Shown: positions 46,963 through 57,014 of the stretch, one piece after another
Layout of the letters: the number at the start of each line of letters is the position of its first letter
How positions within the stretch are numbered: the stretch's first letter is position 1
DNA from: Megalonaias nervosa
Lineage: Eukaryota > Mollusca > Bivalvia > Unionida > Unionidae
NCBI GenBank assembly: GCA_016617855.1
Contig: JAECUM010011080.1
Span: forward strand, 1-64,000
Length of the DNA stretch: 64,000 bases
Reading direction: 5' to 3'
Made by a program: the position numbers and the translations under genes
Notes under the pieces: model-generated
Told to the model about the DNA's origin: nothing
Databases searched by the model: none
Seen by the model: only the letters and a program-made list of their open reading frames with translations

Positions 46963-48500
46963 TCAAACTTGTACCGACATTTTACCTTCGATAAAGTCAA
47001 TCGTAATAGTTCTGTCGCTGATCAATAACGCGTACACGTATAACTGCGCCACTGGAACTGCTCCTAATGTCCAAGTAATTTGAATATCAGCAGTTGAAAT
47101 TACATCTCTTTCATTTTGTTTACTAACATCAAAATAAAGTATCGGATAAAGTGTACGAAATTCCTCTACTGATATCTGAGATCCGTCTCCAACATCTTGA
47201 TATTTTTGTACTGCGTCGAGTAGGTACATGTAAGGTCGAGTAATATTTTTATTAGCGTCATCTGCAAAATTGCATTCTATTGCTCGCTCTTGATATTGCT
47301 TTGAATTTATTCTAGCATATATTCGTCTAACATCAGCATTATCAAATATTGCATTATTTTGTTGTTGGTTACCACGTCGCGCCCGTTGTTGAAATACAAC
47401 AAATATGGCTTTTGTTCAGTTGACGTTGTTGTGACTCGCCATGTGTAGTCTGTGGTATTTGGAACTGCTGTTTGATATATTTTATGTTGCTGAAAATGAA
47501 TCTTCTTTGTGCGGTTTTTAAGAACATCATCTAATTCGAGAGATTTCGAAACTGTCGGCGTTATTCGTGGCATCCACACCGCAAGTTTGTTGATGATAAA
47601 CTGTACATCAACTCCACCAGATCGAAATAAACAATTATTTTGTTCTGATCGATCTAAAATAAGTATATGTTTAACTCCACGAAATACTTTATTATAGTCC
47701 CTGCAAAAACCAAATATTGTGTTTAGTGGCAGCATCATTGTAATTTGACGTGTTTCTGCTGCAAGTGCCTTTATCTTAGCATAACCCTTATTATAACGTT
47801 TATTTCTTACGCTAATTACGTTATTAATAAAACCTAACATTGTAGTACCGTCAGCAGCCACAGCTGGTGGTGCTATACCAAGATTATTACAAGCTGCAGT
47901 AAGTGAGGTTCTTATAGCGTCTGCATTAGCGGCTGCATCTGGTGCGTCTATGCCAAAATTGACAGCATTAGCGATAAGAAAATCTCTTACAATTACAGCA
48001 TTTGCAGCAGCATTAGCTCCAGCAACTAACGCTACTCTTAAAATAAATTCATTTATCGCAGGAATTATTGCACCAGCTCCAGTATTTTTAAACCACATCA
48101 TATTAATTGCAGTTGATTTGGAGTAATCATCGGAAAACGAAATAGTATTTAAGATTGTACTTGTAACTTGTAAGTGACTTGAAATATCTTCAACAGTTTG
48201 ATTGGCTAGCTGATATCGAGCACTTTTAAATAAACACCAACCATCATTTGTAAGAGCTACTTCTGTTCCAGCTGCAATTTCGGCAGGTGGAACAGCTACT
48301 GTCATAATCTGGCCACGAACTTCTAACATTGCTTTATGAGGCAGTAGAAATATGTCATCGTCTCGAGTATTAAATGTTCTGACGCCAGCTTTATTTGGTT
48401 CGTTAGAATTTTCATCGAGATATTCAATATATTCAAATTCTGTTACCTTATCGTCTGTGTCATAAATTTCTGCTAAATCGAGATAATTTTTTACAGACAT
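46963..48500 (-). pseudogene. mcp: major capsid protein (double jelly roll), one frameshift
   Basis: The first part (48500-47307) has the family start (TEFEYIEYLDE, then DDDIFLLPHKAML and EVRGQIMTVAV). It also has the conserved region WCLFKSARYQLANQTVE, the DDYSKSTAINMMWFKNT block, and DRSEQNNCLFRSG. The C-terminal part follows in another frame (QISVEEFRTLYPILYFDVSK, YALLISDRTITIDF), ending at 46963. The frame switch is near 47378-47383 (GCGCCC) and the coding pattern is continuous across it. An Ala-rich insertion of about 65 residues (AGANAAANAVIVRDFL onward) lies between conserved blocks, probably a surface loop. It forms the trimeric capsomers of the icosahedral shell. Confidence 0.93.
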
Positions 48501-48549
48501 TTTTTTATTTATTAGGTTATATAAAATTTTGTCATCAACGATAGCGAAG

Positions 48550-48900
48550 CTATTTCGGTGTTGTTACTTTAGATATTAATTTTTTTATAATTTGTTCTCC
48601 TCGTGGTGATAAAAGTTTTATTGTTGTTGTTATCATTGCGCGTTGGGTTTCTTTAGTTGGTGCGATTTCTGAAATAGCTTGTTTTATTGTAGGTACACCG
48701 CTTTTTATTTTATCAGCTATCTTTTGTCCCACAGCAGTTCCAGCAGCAGATGCAGCTCCAGTTGCAAAAGCTTCTGATGCGTCAAGTGCAATTGGTGCAA
48801 CTTTATGAGCTATTCCAGGAACATTTTCTATAATTTTAGCAAATATATTTCCCAAAAATCCTCCGACTATTTTTCTTCGATAAACTTTTTTCTGTTTCAT
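48550..48900 (-). CDS. pVI-like minor capsid / membrane-active protein
   Basis: 116 codons, intact. A basic start (MKQKKVYRRKIVGGFLG) contains a Gly-Gly site of the type cut by adenain, then an amphipathic segment (FAKIIENVPGIAHKVAP) and an Ala/Gly-rich stretch (ASEAFATGAASAAGTAVG), then a helical C-terminus. Size, GG site and amphipathic helix fit the cement/membrane-lytic protein encoded between major capsid and penton in Polintons. Assignment by position and pattern. Confidence 0.65.
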   Translation of the reverse strand: MKQKKVYRRKIVGGFLGNIFAKIIENVPGIAHKVAPIALDASEAFATGAASAAGTAVGQKIADKIKSGVPTIKQAISEIAPTKETQRAMITTTIKLLSPRGEQIIKKLISKVTTPK

Positions 48901-48988
48901 TATATCTGAGGTTGTATAATTTTATAACCAAATCTTTCGCATTATAATTTACTAAAAATCTTTTAGTTTTTCTTAGAAAATATGTTTA

Positions 48989-49750
48989 CTAGTGTTCGCT
49001 TAAGTGTAAATAATAAGTAACAATTTCATTATTAAAATCCAGTTGTCGTCCAGACTGATCTGTCAATTGCATATTTACTTTTGTTATTTGATTTTCAACG
49101 TTTAACGGATGATAAATAATATGACGTGGACTAATTTGTATAAGAGAACCTGGTGAAACGTCTGGTGAAAAACTGTATATCGTTTGTTCTTTACTACCCT
49201 TAGTTGAGTAAGATCCAGATGCAATAGAGCAATTTATTAATATTGAGTTTACATCAGTTATATTCACTGGCAGTTGACCGTCATACGTTAAGGGATTATC
49301 GCGATCAAGAGCAGGATATACATAATTATAAAATCCTATTAGTGGTGCGATACTTGTTTGCGATAAAAGAATAATTGTTAGATTTTTTGATGTTATTCTA
49401 GCGGGTAACGTATTATAATTTGGTGTAAGCCCACAACTATCAGCGATACCTCCATTTTTTGTTATAAGTTCTTTTATTATTTTATTTAGATCAGTTACGT
49501 TGTAGGCTCATTGTGGAATTTTAATTGTTTTCCACGTGACAAATGGTGGAGTGCGTATAGGAATAGTAAATGCAAATTCATCGCTTACTGCAGTTTTTAC
49601 ATTAGCCATAGAATTCCAACATGTGCAGAAAATTAGCCCAATTTCATATTGTTTTTCACGATCTAGTTCTATTGGTGGAATATACTTTACATAAAAATTT
49701 GAGCTATCTTTATCAAATTGGCTAGAGTCTAGTAATAATGTTGCTGACAT
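48989..49750 (-). pseudogene. penton (minor capsid, single jelly roll), one nonsense codon
   Basis: The frame is continuous from ATG 49750 to the stop at 48989 except for TGA at 49508-49510. It starts MSATLLLDSSQFDKDSSNFY, followed by IPPIELDREKQYEIGLI as in other Polinton pentons. The C-terminal part carries VNSILINCSIASGSYS, PGSLIQISPRHIIYHPLN and LTDQSGRQLDFNNE, the conserved jelly-roll strands. It would form the pentameric vertex that holds the fibre. The TGA is not in a homopolymer, so it is a real nonsense mutation unless there is a base-call error. Confidence 0.88.
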
Positions 49751-49791
49751 TTTTTTAATATAAAATTGTTATATTAAATCATTATACAAAT

Positions 49792-51300
49792 TTATAAAAT
49801 TAAATCTCGATGTAAAGTTTCGTATTCGTCAGATGTTAATAAATTTTCCGATCTCAAATTATCAATTATGTCAATAATTTCATTGTCAATTTCAGCACCA
49901 ACATTTCCAGCTTCTTTTGATGATATCAACAACATTAATCTGCCAATCATTTCAGTAATTGATACAAATATTTTAACTCCAGTTCCTGTTTTTTCTTTTT
50001 CAATTTTCTTTAATCGCTCATTATCATAATGTCTAAATAATTTAAAAAAAGTGTACCCTCCTTTTTCAACATACTTTTTATCTCTAAATTTTGATGCAGT
50101 ATTTTTAAAAACACTAGCAATAACAGAATTTCTAGCTCTTTGATAAATTTTTTTAATATCTTTTATTTCAGCTGTATCAATTTCTCTGCAGGTAAATTTA
50201 TCTTTATCTCTGATATCAACTAATTTTTTTAAATAGATCTTTGAATTTATCTTCTTTCCAATTATAAATATTTTCAGCGTCAGAAATTTCATAATTTTCC
50301 ATAAAAGCAAAATATTCCGAATCCATTATTTCTTCTTTTAGTCGATTTTTATATTTGTTACGATATCTTTCATTATCTTCATCAACTGGTTTTGTAAATC
50401 TTCTTCAGTCATCGTCATAGGACCTACTGGTCTAAAAAACGTATATTTTTCTTGTCTTTCATCGATTGATTCTACTACAGTACTTAAGCTATTATTGTGA
50501 TGACCGTGTATGTTACTTTTTATATTTTTAATAGCCTTAATATAAAGATCAGCAATAATTCCATGTCGATATAACTTAATGCTATCATGGTAATTTCTAT
50601 TTTCTAAAACTACTTTGTCTAAATGCTCCTTACTATTTTCTTTTATTTTTTTTAGATCCTCAATTATTTCGTCTTCTTTAAAATCATCTTTTCTAACATT
50701 ATGTACTTTACACCCTCAAAGTTATATCTTTTATTGAAATCTTCATATTCGTCATCTTTTATTTTGCTATCTATATTTTCTAAATCATATTCAAATCTTC
50801 TTTTTTCTTCTGTAATTTCCCTCTCTCTTCTAAGTTGTTCTTCTTCTTTTAACCTTCTTTCAATTGGTCTAACTACTGCTGTTTCTGCTAATCTTTGTTG
50901 AAGTTCTAGTGGATTATTTATCAGCCGATCTGTTTCAGCTTGCCTTGCAACAGGATTAACTATATTTGCTGCAAGTGCCTCGACTAATATTCTTTTTTCT
51001 TCTTCAGATTTTTCAATAATTTTTCCAACAGCCGTTTCTTGATATTTTTTAATTGATCCTAGTAAACCTTCTTCTTGTCTTCTTTTAAATTCTTCTTCTG
51101 ACAGTGGTTTAGTTTCAGGTTGTTTTCCAAGTATAGCTTCAGTGACTGGTTTGAGAGCGGCTGCTGCTGTTTCTGCTGCAGCCACTTGACCACGTCGTGC
51201 TTGTGGGATCATCTGCCTATGTTCAGCTTTAGATTTAACAAGTTTTTTTTTTATAGATTTTCTATATGTTTTCTGTACTTTGCTTGTCTTTCCATTTTAT
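49792..51300 (-). pseudogene. long coiled-coil-type Polinton protein, several frameshifts
   Basis: The N-terminal open part (51212-50664) is Ala/Glu/Arg-rich with long charged helices (EAILGKQPETKPLSEEEFKR, RRLKEEEQLRREREITEEKR). A basic start reads on from about 51300 (YRKSIKKKLVKSKAEHRQ). Coding pattern continues in a second frame (50703-50341), a third (about 50400-50222) and a fourth (50270-49792, ending SDEYETLHRDLIL). Frame switches lie near 50690, 50385 and 50225. It sits between packaging ATPase and penton. Unknown function; length and charge suggest a structural or scaffold role. A similar N-terminal region is found at 63388-63620. Confidence 0.6.
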
Positions 51301-51384
51301 TATATATAAATTTTATAAAACTAACAAAAACTTACTGTATATATTTTTCAATACAGCATCGAAACATTTTACTCGTATCATTTG

Positions 51385-52005
51385 TTAATTTATCGAACAA
51401 AAAAAGTCATATTTATTTGACGTTGTTTGATGATATAATTCAATAAATTTAACTCTTGTTACATCGCCACATTGCTCGTTCGCGACATTTCTAACGTCAG
51501 CATTGTCCAGTCCTGGAAATAATATAAAACAACCAGTATTTCGCCTAATAAATCTGTCAACATTATAAAAACCTTGGGCGAGATAAATAGAATTACATTT
51601 TTATTACGTGATAATGAAAACTATGGTCTTATTTTATTCATTTCCTCGTTGTTTAGCGGAATATCATCAAAAACAACTATCTTATGTTCGGACGAATCAA
51701 ATTGATTAACTGGAACAAGTTCTTCTGGTTGTTTAATAATAAAAAAATCTTCACCAGCCTCAAGATCATCACGAAGTTTGTCATTATAATTGTTAAGTAG
51801 CTCGTACTTATCCTGTTGTGGATTAATTGTGTAAATATAAACGCGATCGTAGTTAAAATTATCTCCGAGAAGTAATTTCATAAGCAAGTTTGTTTTCCCC
51901 GACCCAGTTCTTCCAACGATAAGATAATGACAATCTGGAAGTTCGTTTTCATGTTTGTTTCACCAACCGCTTTGTATCAAAATTTAATATCGACGATTTT
52001 GCCAT
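51385..52005 (-). pseudogene. packaging ATPase (FtsK/HerA type), broken
   Basis: Walker A is clear in the minus-strand frame at about 51900-51930 (CHYLIVGRTGSGKTNLLMKL) and Walker B in SEHKIVVFDDIPLN. The C-terminal part, in another frame, has the conserved arginine-rich and polar region (YLAQGFYNVDRFIRRNTGC, LFPGLDNADVRNVANEQCG) and ends at TAA 51387-51385. The N-terminal ATG is at 52005-52003, with a frameshift near 51955. A second break lies near 51620-51590. It would pump the linear genome into the preformed capsid. About 200 residues, the usual size for Polintons. Confidence 0.88.
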
Positions 52006-52078
52006 TGTTTATTATATAATTTTATGTTATATTAAACTGACTAATGTTGACAATTTTTTGTAGGACAATAAATAAATA
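52006..52078. promoter_or_regulatory. divergent intergenic region, ATPase / fibre gene
   Basis: 73 bp of almost pure A/T between divergent ATGs, where the minus-strand virion block and the plus-strand right block meet. It must contain, or lie between, the promoters of both. No specific motif can be assigned. Confidence 0.4.
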
Positions 52079-53330
52079 ATGAGCTATTATACAAAATTTG
52101 GAACATTAATAGGAGGTTCATCAGCTGTAAGTACAACAACAATAACAAACCGCAAGATTGATTTATCGGGTTACCTAAAAAAATCCGGCGACACAATGAC
52201 AGGAAACCGGTTTATGTCAAATCAACGAGTACTAGGTTTAGAAACAAATTATCGGCCAATAAATGTTGTTGATACACAAGCTGTTAGTTATGCACAATTA
52301 AAATCCGTCGATAATAATAAACTAGATAAATCTGGCGGAATGTTAAGCGGTAACTTAGATATGTCAGAAAAAAAAATTAATAAATTTGGAGACCAGGTAT
52401 CCACCAGCAAACCTAAATTATACGCAAGCGGTAAGTTATTCACAGTTGAGGCATGTGGATGATAACAAATTTGATAAAATCGGTGGAACAATTATAGGTA
52501 ATATCAACATGTCAGGAAAAAAAAAATATAAATTTAGAGACTGCATATACGCCAGAAAACTTAAATCAAACACAAGCTGTAGGTTATGCTCAACTAAATT
52601 CTGTTGACGATAATAAACTTAACATAGCCGGCGACACAATGACAGGTAACCTTACAATGAACAATAACTCAGAAATAAACTGGACTACCAACAACTTCAC
52701 CGCCAGCTAATGATACTGATGCTATTAGTTATTGCCCCATACTTTAAAAAATCCGGTGGACCAATGTCAGGGAATATGAACATGAGAGACAAAAAAATAA
52801 TTACGACATATGTTCCTGTTAGCCCTAATGATCTGACAAATAAAGCGTATGTTGACAATGTATCTGGTGGTGCAAAACGAACTAAAAACAATGTTGGGTA
52901 TATTCCAACACTTTTTAAGTCAGCAGTTGGGTTTGAGGCAAGCGCATCATCGTTGTATCCTGAAAATTATCCTCATTACGCTTTTTCTGATAGACACGAG
53001 TGGACGACCAACGGAGAAGTTGAAAATTTTTGGATCAAAATCAAATGTCCTACTGCAGTTGCTATTTGGCAATTTCATTTGCGAGGTCGATTAAATCCTA
53101 GCGTTGGTCAAATTTATAATTGGCGATTGGAAGGATCAAATGATAATATTAATTGGGCAACATTGTATAGCACAACAGACACGTATATTACAACAACACA
53201 ATATTTTACGATTCTGATTGAAAACACTGTTAACAAGTACTTGTATTTTCGAGTTTATGTTATTGCCGCTAAACATCCATTTCCAGGACTGACAGCATTT
53301 CAAATATACACACTCGATGATCAAATTTAA
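52079..53330 (+). pseudogene. fibre-like protein with repeats and discoidin-like C-terminal domain, broken
   Basis: The N-terminal part (52079-52462) has phage-fibre-type repeats: LKKSGDTMTGN, LDKSGGMLSGNLDM, and further copies in other frames (FDKIGGTIIGNINM, LNIAGDTMTGNLTM, FKKSGGPMSGNMNM), about 45 residues apart and each followed by an 'AVSYAQL'-like linker. The C-terminal part (52870-53330) is a beta-rich domain with AVGFEASASSLYPENYP, WTTNGEVENFWIKIKCP, NWRLEGSNDNINW and AFQIYTLDDQI, which fits an F5/8 type C (discoidin) carbohydrate-binding fold. Frame switches lie near 52390-52450, 52560-52600 and 52690-52720. Likely the vertex fibre that binds host glycans. The domain call is by pattern. 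Confidence 0.75.
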
Positions 53331-53347
53331 TCTAATGCTATAAAATA

Positions 53348-54651
53348 ATGTCAGAACCATCAATTATAACCGTTGCGAAAGAATTTTATGATAATATTTT
53401 AAACCCTGATAAAGATGTTGGAGCCGTTAATGAAACAGCAAAAGTGTTAGAAAGTTTGAAAAAACTTAGCATCGAATCATTAAACAATCCAACATTGCCA
53501 GAAAATTTTGCTGATTTTATTCGCGTTGTGCATATGCGAGGACCACAACTGAAAAAAGCAATAGAAAACTTTGATATTATAAGCAGATACTGTCATCCTG
53601 ATGATTGTCTAGAAGAACAAAAACAAGTTGAAACCCTTCTAAAAAAAATATTTCTGGAGTTAGTTCGTATAACATAGATTTAATAATTAGAGCAGACCTG
53701 TTAAAAGTACGAGCTTATAGTGGAAGAACACTGGAAGAAAGACGAATAAACGAAAATCATACTCGTCTTGACAAACTAGCGGAAACTAAAAAAATAAGAA
53801 TGAAAAGAAACAAAAATGTATATGATAGTTTTGAAAAACGACATATTTTTAAACAACTCGGTATGTATTACCATGACAAAGAAACCTTGGTTAAAATCGC
53901 TACTATGACGTCAGACGCAGAGTTAATTATTAAAGTGTACGCAAACGCAATTTTGCCAATGATACGTAAAAAAGACCCAGAATTTGATCCGATTATTGTT
54001 AACAAGTCTCTAAAGATAATCAAAACTTTAGACGATGAAATTAGTAATTTTAGTGATGATGAGCGAGAAAAGTTTTTTGAAGAAGTCAGTCAAATAAAGC
54101 TGGAAGTAAAGTCTGATTCTTATTATGATATAAGTGAAGAAGATGATGTTCCATTCCCATCATTCCATTACTCTAGACAATTGTCATTACGGAATTATTA
54201 CAATGAAATTAAAGCAATACTCACAAAACCATATGAAAAATTAATGTTAAAAGTAGCTTTTGCTGTTAGTCTTCTTACAATTGAACTAGATAAGCTTAAG
54301 AAATTGATGCTAGCAAATTTCGTAGTCGCATATACAATTATCAGGCAACATCTTGTTCTCAAAAATTTCACGTTAGATCAGTTGAGCTTAGTTTTAGGGT
54401 ATATTGATGAAACAGAAATCGATTACAGTAATTTGTTGAATAAAACAGATTTATACGAGAGTGAAGTAGGAAATAGTTTTGATTCTTATGCTTGGTTAAA
54501 GAAACAATATGTACTAACAGATGAACGATATAAGGATACTTCGTCAGATGTTTATGACAAATACAGAATTTTTATAGCTGATCCTAATAATAATAAATTT
54601 CGTGAGTTTCTTGATTCAATTGCTGGTGCCAGAACTTTTGATATTGTGTAA
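53348..54651 (+). pseudogene. long Polinton protein of unknown function, one frameshift
   Basis: Two open parts: 53348-53677 (starts MSEPSIITVAKEFYDNIL) and about 53670-54651, whose coding pattern begins upstream of its first ATG (RADLLKVRAYSGRTLEERR). They join at a frame switch near 53643-53660, beside an eight-base A run, suggesting one gene of about 435 residues. Helical and charged, with acidic segments (DISEEDDVPFPSFHY) and a hydrophobic helix (LMLKVAFAVSLLTIEL). No family recognised. It follows the fibre-like gene by 17 bp and precedes the membrane-protein gene by 12 bp, so the three form a tight co-directional block. Confidence 0.6.
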
Positions 54652-54663
54652 AAAAATTGTATA

Positions 54664-55146
54664 ATGAATAAACATATCATCGATTTCAATCACATTTCAG
54701 AGGAAATTCCAAAACAAGATGTTGAAGCGCTAGTACATTATTACAAATTTTATCATAAAAACCTCTGGTGTGTAAAAGAATGTTATAAATACTACCGTAG
54801 AATACTTCGAGTAATATCATATTTACCATTGTTAATGACTAGCTCTGGTATAATTTCAAGTGGAGCATTATTAAATCCGTTTTTGTTAATAATATCTGGT
54901 GTCGGTGTCTCTCTTTCAACACTTGTAAGAAAAATTGAACCTAAACTTGAAACAAAAAAAAAAAATTCTTGTAAAACAGCAAGTATAACTTACAAAAAAT
55001 TACTTGATCAAATACGATCTTATTTGCGAGGTGTAAACTATGTTATGGACGATTTAATACGTGAGTTTCGTATTATTGACAGTATGTTAACGGATATCCT
55101 ACCAATGAGAGTCAGCAGGTATGAAAAAGATTGGTTACAACAGTAG
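54664..55146 (+). CDS. two-TM membrane protein, SLATT-like topology
   Basis: 160 codons, intact. A cytosolic helix (KFYHKNLWCVKECYKYYRR) is followed by two adjacent hydrophobic segments (VISYLPLLMTSSGIISSG and PFLLIISGVGVSLSTLV), then a Lys-rich helical region and a further helix (YVMDDLIREFRIIDSML). A paired-TM hairpin flanked by long helices is the layout of SLATT-type proteins, and similar proteins occur near the ends of other Polintons. Possible roles are membrane interaction or host-cell effects; neither can be shown. It is the last gene before the right terminal repeat. Confidence 0.65.
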   Translation: MNKHIIDFNHISEEIPKQDVEALVHYYKFYHKNLWCVKECYKYYRRILRVISYLPLLMTSSGIISSGALLNPFLLIISGVGVSLSTLVRKIEPKLETKKKNSCKTASITYKKLLDQIRSYLRGVNYVMDDLIREFRIIDSMLTDILPMRVSRYEKDWLQQ

Positions 55147-55206
55147 TAGATCATTATCAATAAATGTCATTTGATCATATGCCAAACCTCATCTCTCCAA
55201 AATTTT

Positions 55207-55509
55207 GGGTTCTGGTCTAGAATCCTCTTTGGGTTTCAAAATTTCATCATTTTCTGAGATAAAAATTTGGAGGAGGGTGGTTTTTTGAGGGAGAGGGGGT
55301 CTCTGAGGTGGTGAAAAAATGTCAGAATATATTATTTTTAGAGGGGGGTAAGGGTTTCTGACCTAAAACCCTCTTTGGTTTTAAAACCTCAATTATTACT
55401 TATAAAAGTCATTATTTTGATCTAGAAAAGGCTGCAGAAAATGTCAGCATAGAAGGGTTTTGGAGGGGGAGGGGGTCTCTGGAATAAAAACCTCAATTAC
55501 TCTTACTAC
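55207..55509 (-). repeat. Polinton right terminal inverted repeat
   Basis: About 303 bp, complementary to 37008-37314 with scattered differences, ending ...CTCTTACTAC. If the element is taken to end at 55510 the repeat is one base longer and the duplication 5 bp (TTAAC); a 6-bp duplication is preferred because it is the family rule and the intact SINE supports it. Confidence 0.95.
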
Positions 55510-55515
55510 TTTAAC
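55510..55515. repeat. Polinton target-site duplication, right copy
   Basis: TTTAAC, identical to 37002-37007. Confidence 0.85.
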
Positions 55516-55704
55516 GCCATTTTTCAGCACAAGATAGGCTATGCATAGCGGCCAGTATTAATGGTGAAAGAAGCACCGACCCCCGAGAAGCTACCGGCAA
55601 GCTTTCTCACATACCCACATTGGCCGAGCCCGAGACTCGAACCCACGCAGAGGTGAGATGGCAGTGATCCGTAACGGTGAGCGCTTTAGACCACTCGGCC
55701 ACTC
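55510..55704 (-). mobile_element. main part of the SINE (family A) split by the Polinton
   Basis: From AACGCCATTTTTCAGCACAA through GAGAAGCTACCGGCAAGCTTTCTC to the tRNA-like head near 55700 (complement of GGCCGAGTGGTCTAAAGCGC, with a GTTCGAGTCT-like B box). It matches the intact minus-strand copy at 57015-57272 block by block. The remaining tail is at 36979-37007. Confidence 0.92.
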
Positions 55705-55900
55705 CGTGTTTGAAGAAATATGTAAGGTAATATTTTACCTTAATACGGAATGCAAAAGAAATATAACCTTAGATTCTTTATTATATATTTTATTTTGTTA
55801 TGTAAGGTGATTGACAACAAATGTTTACTGATTTTTAACATATTTTCGAGTTTATTTTGGCCCGTTACACCGCTCAGTATCTAGCGCCATGTTTCGTGCG

Positions 55901-55902
<2 letters not shown>

Positions 55903-55950
<48 letters not shown>
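55903..55950. repeat. (CT)n microsatellite
   Basis: CT run followed by GATC repeats; its mirror in the other arm is the (CG)n-(GA)n tract at 62869-62936. Confidence 0.95.
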
Positions 55951-55953
<3 letters not shown>

Positions 55954-56115
55954 CGATCGATCCATCGATGGCCACCTAGTAGTCTATATGTCATATACCA
56001 CTGTCAGATCCAAAGTCCTTACAGATTGTACGGCCAAAACCTTGAACCTTAGCCGGAAGTAAACTTAGCTGCTATGATCACGTAGGAATATTACTAAGTG
56101 AATTAATGTTGTCTC

Positions 56116-56117
56116 CA

Positions 56118-56169
<52 letters not shown>

Positions 56170-56170
56170 C
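56116..56170. repeat. (CTAT)n microsatellite
   Basis: About 13 units, continuing at 56447-56480 on the far side of the inserted SINE. The mirror is (GATA)n at 62408-62443, which has no SINE. Confidence 0.95.
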
Positions 56171-56446
56171 TTATGTGGTTAGAGCGTCCGAGTCGGATGA
56201 GAGAGGTCGCGGGTTCGAACCCCAGCCGAGTCATATAGGAGACTTATAAAAATTTTACTAACAGCTGCCCCGTTTGGCACTCAGCAGGAGGACGTTAGTG
56301 CTAGGACTGGTCGGCCTGGTATCAGGATAATATGACTGGGTGGGACATAATGCTACATGTCTGCGGCATGATGTCCCACTGCAGACATTGTAAAGATATG
56401 ACTGATTTTTATATATAGCTACGTCAGAAATCCAAATCACACACAC
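56171..56446 (+). mobile_element. 5'-truncated tRNA-derived SINE (family B)
   Basis: Matches the SINE at 16751-17076 from GTGGTTAGAGCGTCCG through the B box (GGGTTCGAACCCC) and the ACTGGTCGGCCTGGTATCAG body to an ATCACAC tail. It inserted within (CTAT)n; the other arm shows the uninterrupted (GATA)n. Confidence 0.9.
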
Positions 56447-56623
56447 ATCTATCTATCTATCTATCTACCTATCTATCTATCCTGCAACACCCTCTTTCGA
56501 GTAATATGAGCAGGTGCGTCAGTGCTTTGTTACTTTCATGACAGAAATTTGAGGAAGAAGAAAAAAATGTACAGTATTGATAGAACGATGTTGTTAATGT
56601 TAACAATTGGACTTAAAGACAAG

Positions 56624-56626
<3 letters not shown>

Positions 56627-56654
<28 letters not shown>
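56627..56654. repeat. (GT)n microsatellite
   Basis: About 14 GT units. Confidence 0.95.
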
Positions 56655-57014
56655 ATTAAAGATATTTTCTTTCTTCACTATGATGTTAAAAAGGTATGCA
56701 TGCACCGCACAACAGGTTAGTGCGCATATTTCTGATCATATGTTTAACAGTTAGCATCAAAATCAGTATCTAATTTTCTCTTTGTCTAAATTCCTCCAAT
56801 TTGCTGTACAATGAGAATAACACAGTATAACCTTCATGTTGAAATAGTAGTAAAATATAAAACAGTTTGAAGGTAGATTTTAAACTGCCCGAACATCCAT
56901 ACTGACCCTAACATATGCAGTGTCCCCCGGTATCCGTCCGTATGCCACCCACCCACACATATTCCCCCATTCGTGATTAGCAAAGGATATTGGACATACC
57001 TGTATATAATATGT

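Larger units (their letters stand above)
37008..55509. mobile_element. Polinton/Maverick (adintovirus-like) element, 18.5 kb
   Basis: A complete element by structure, bounded by inverted terminal repeats of about 305 bp that start AGTAGTAAGAG, with a TTTAAC duplication on both sides. It carries the diagnostic set: protein-primed PolB, retroviral-type integrase with chromodomain, adenain-type protease, FtsK/HerA-type packaging ATPase, double-jelly-roll major capsid and penton. It also has PLA2-like, zinc-ribbon, pX-like, pVI-like, HNH endonuclease and fibre-like genes. Minus-strand genes fill 38.6-52.0 kb and plus-strand genes 52.1-55.1 kb, with three small plus- or minus-strand genes between polB and integrase. 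The combination of capsid, protease and ATPase says the ancestor was virus-like. Stops and frameshifts in most genes suggest this copy cannot replicate on its own. Confidence 0.97.

Noticed and set aside
55510..55515. 5-bp TTAAC duplication with the Polinton ending at 55510
   Set aside because: Equally readable, but Polintons make 6-bp duplications and TTTAAC is present on both sides; kept only as an alternative.
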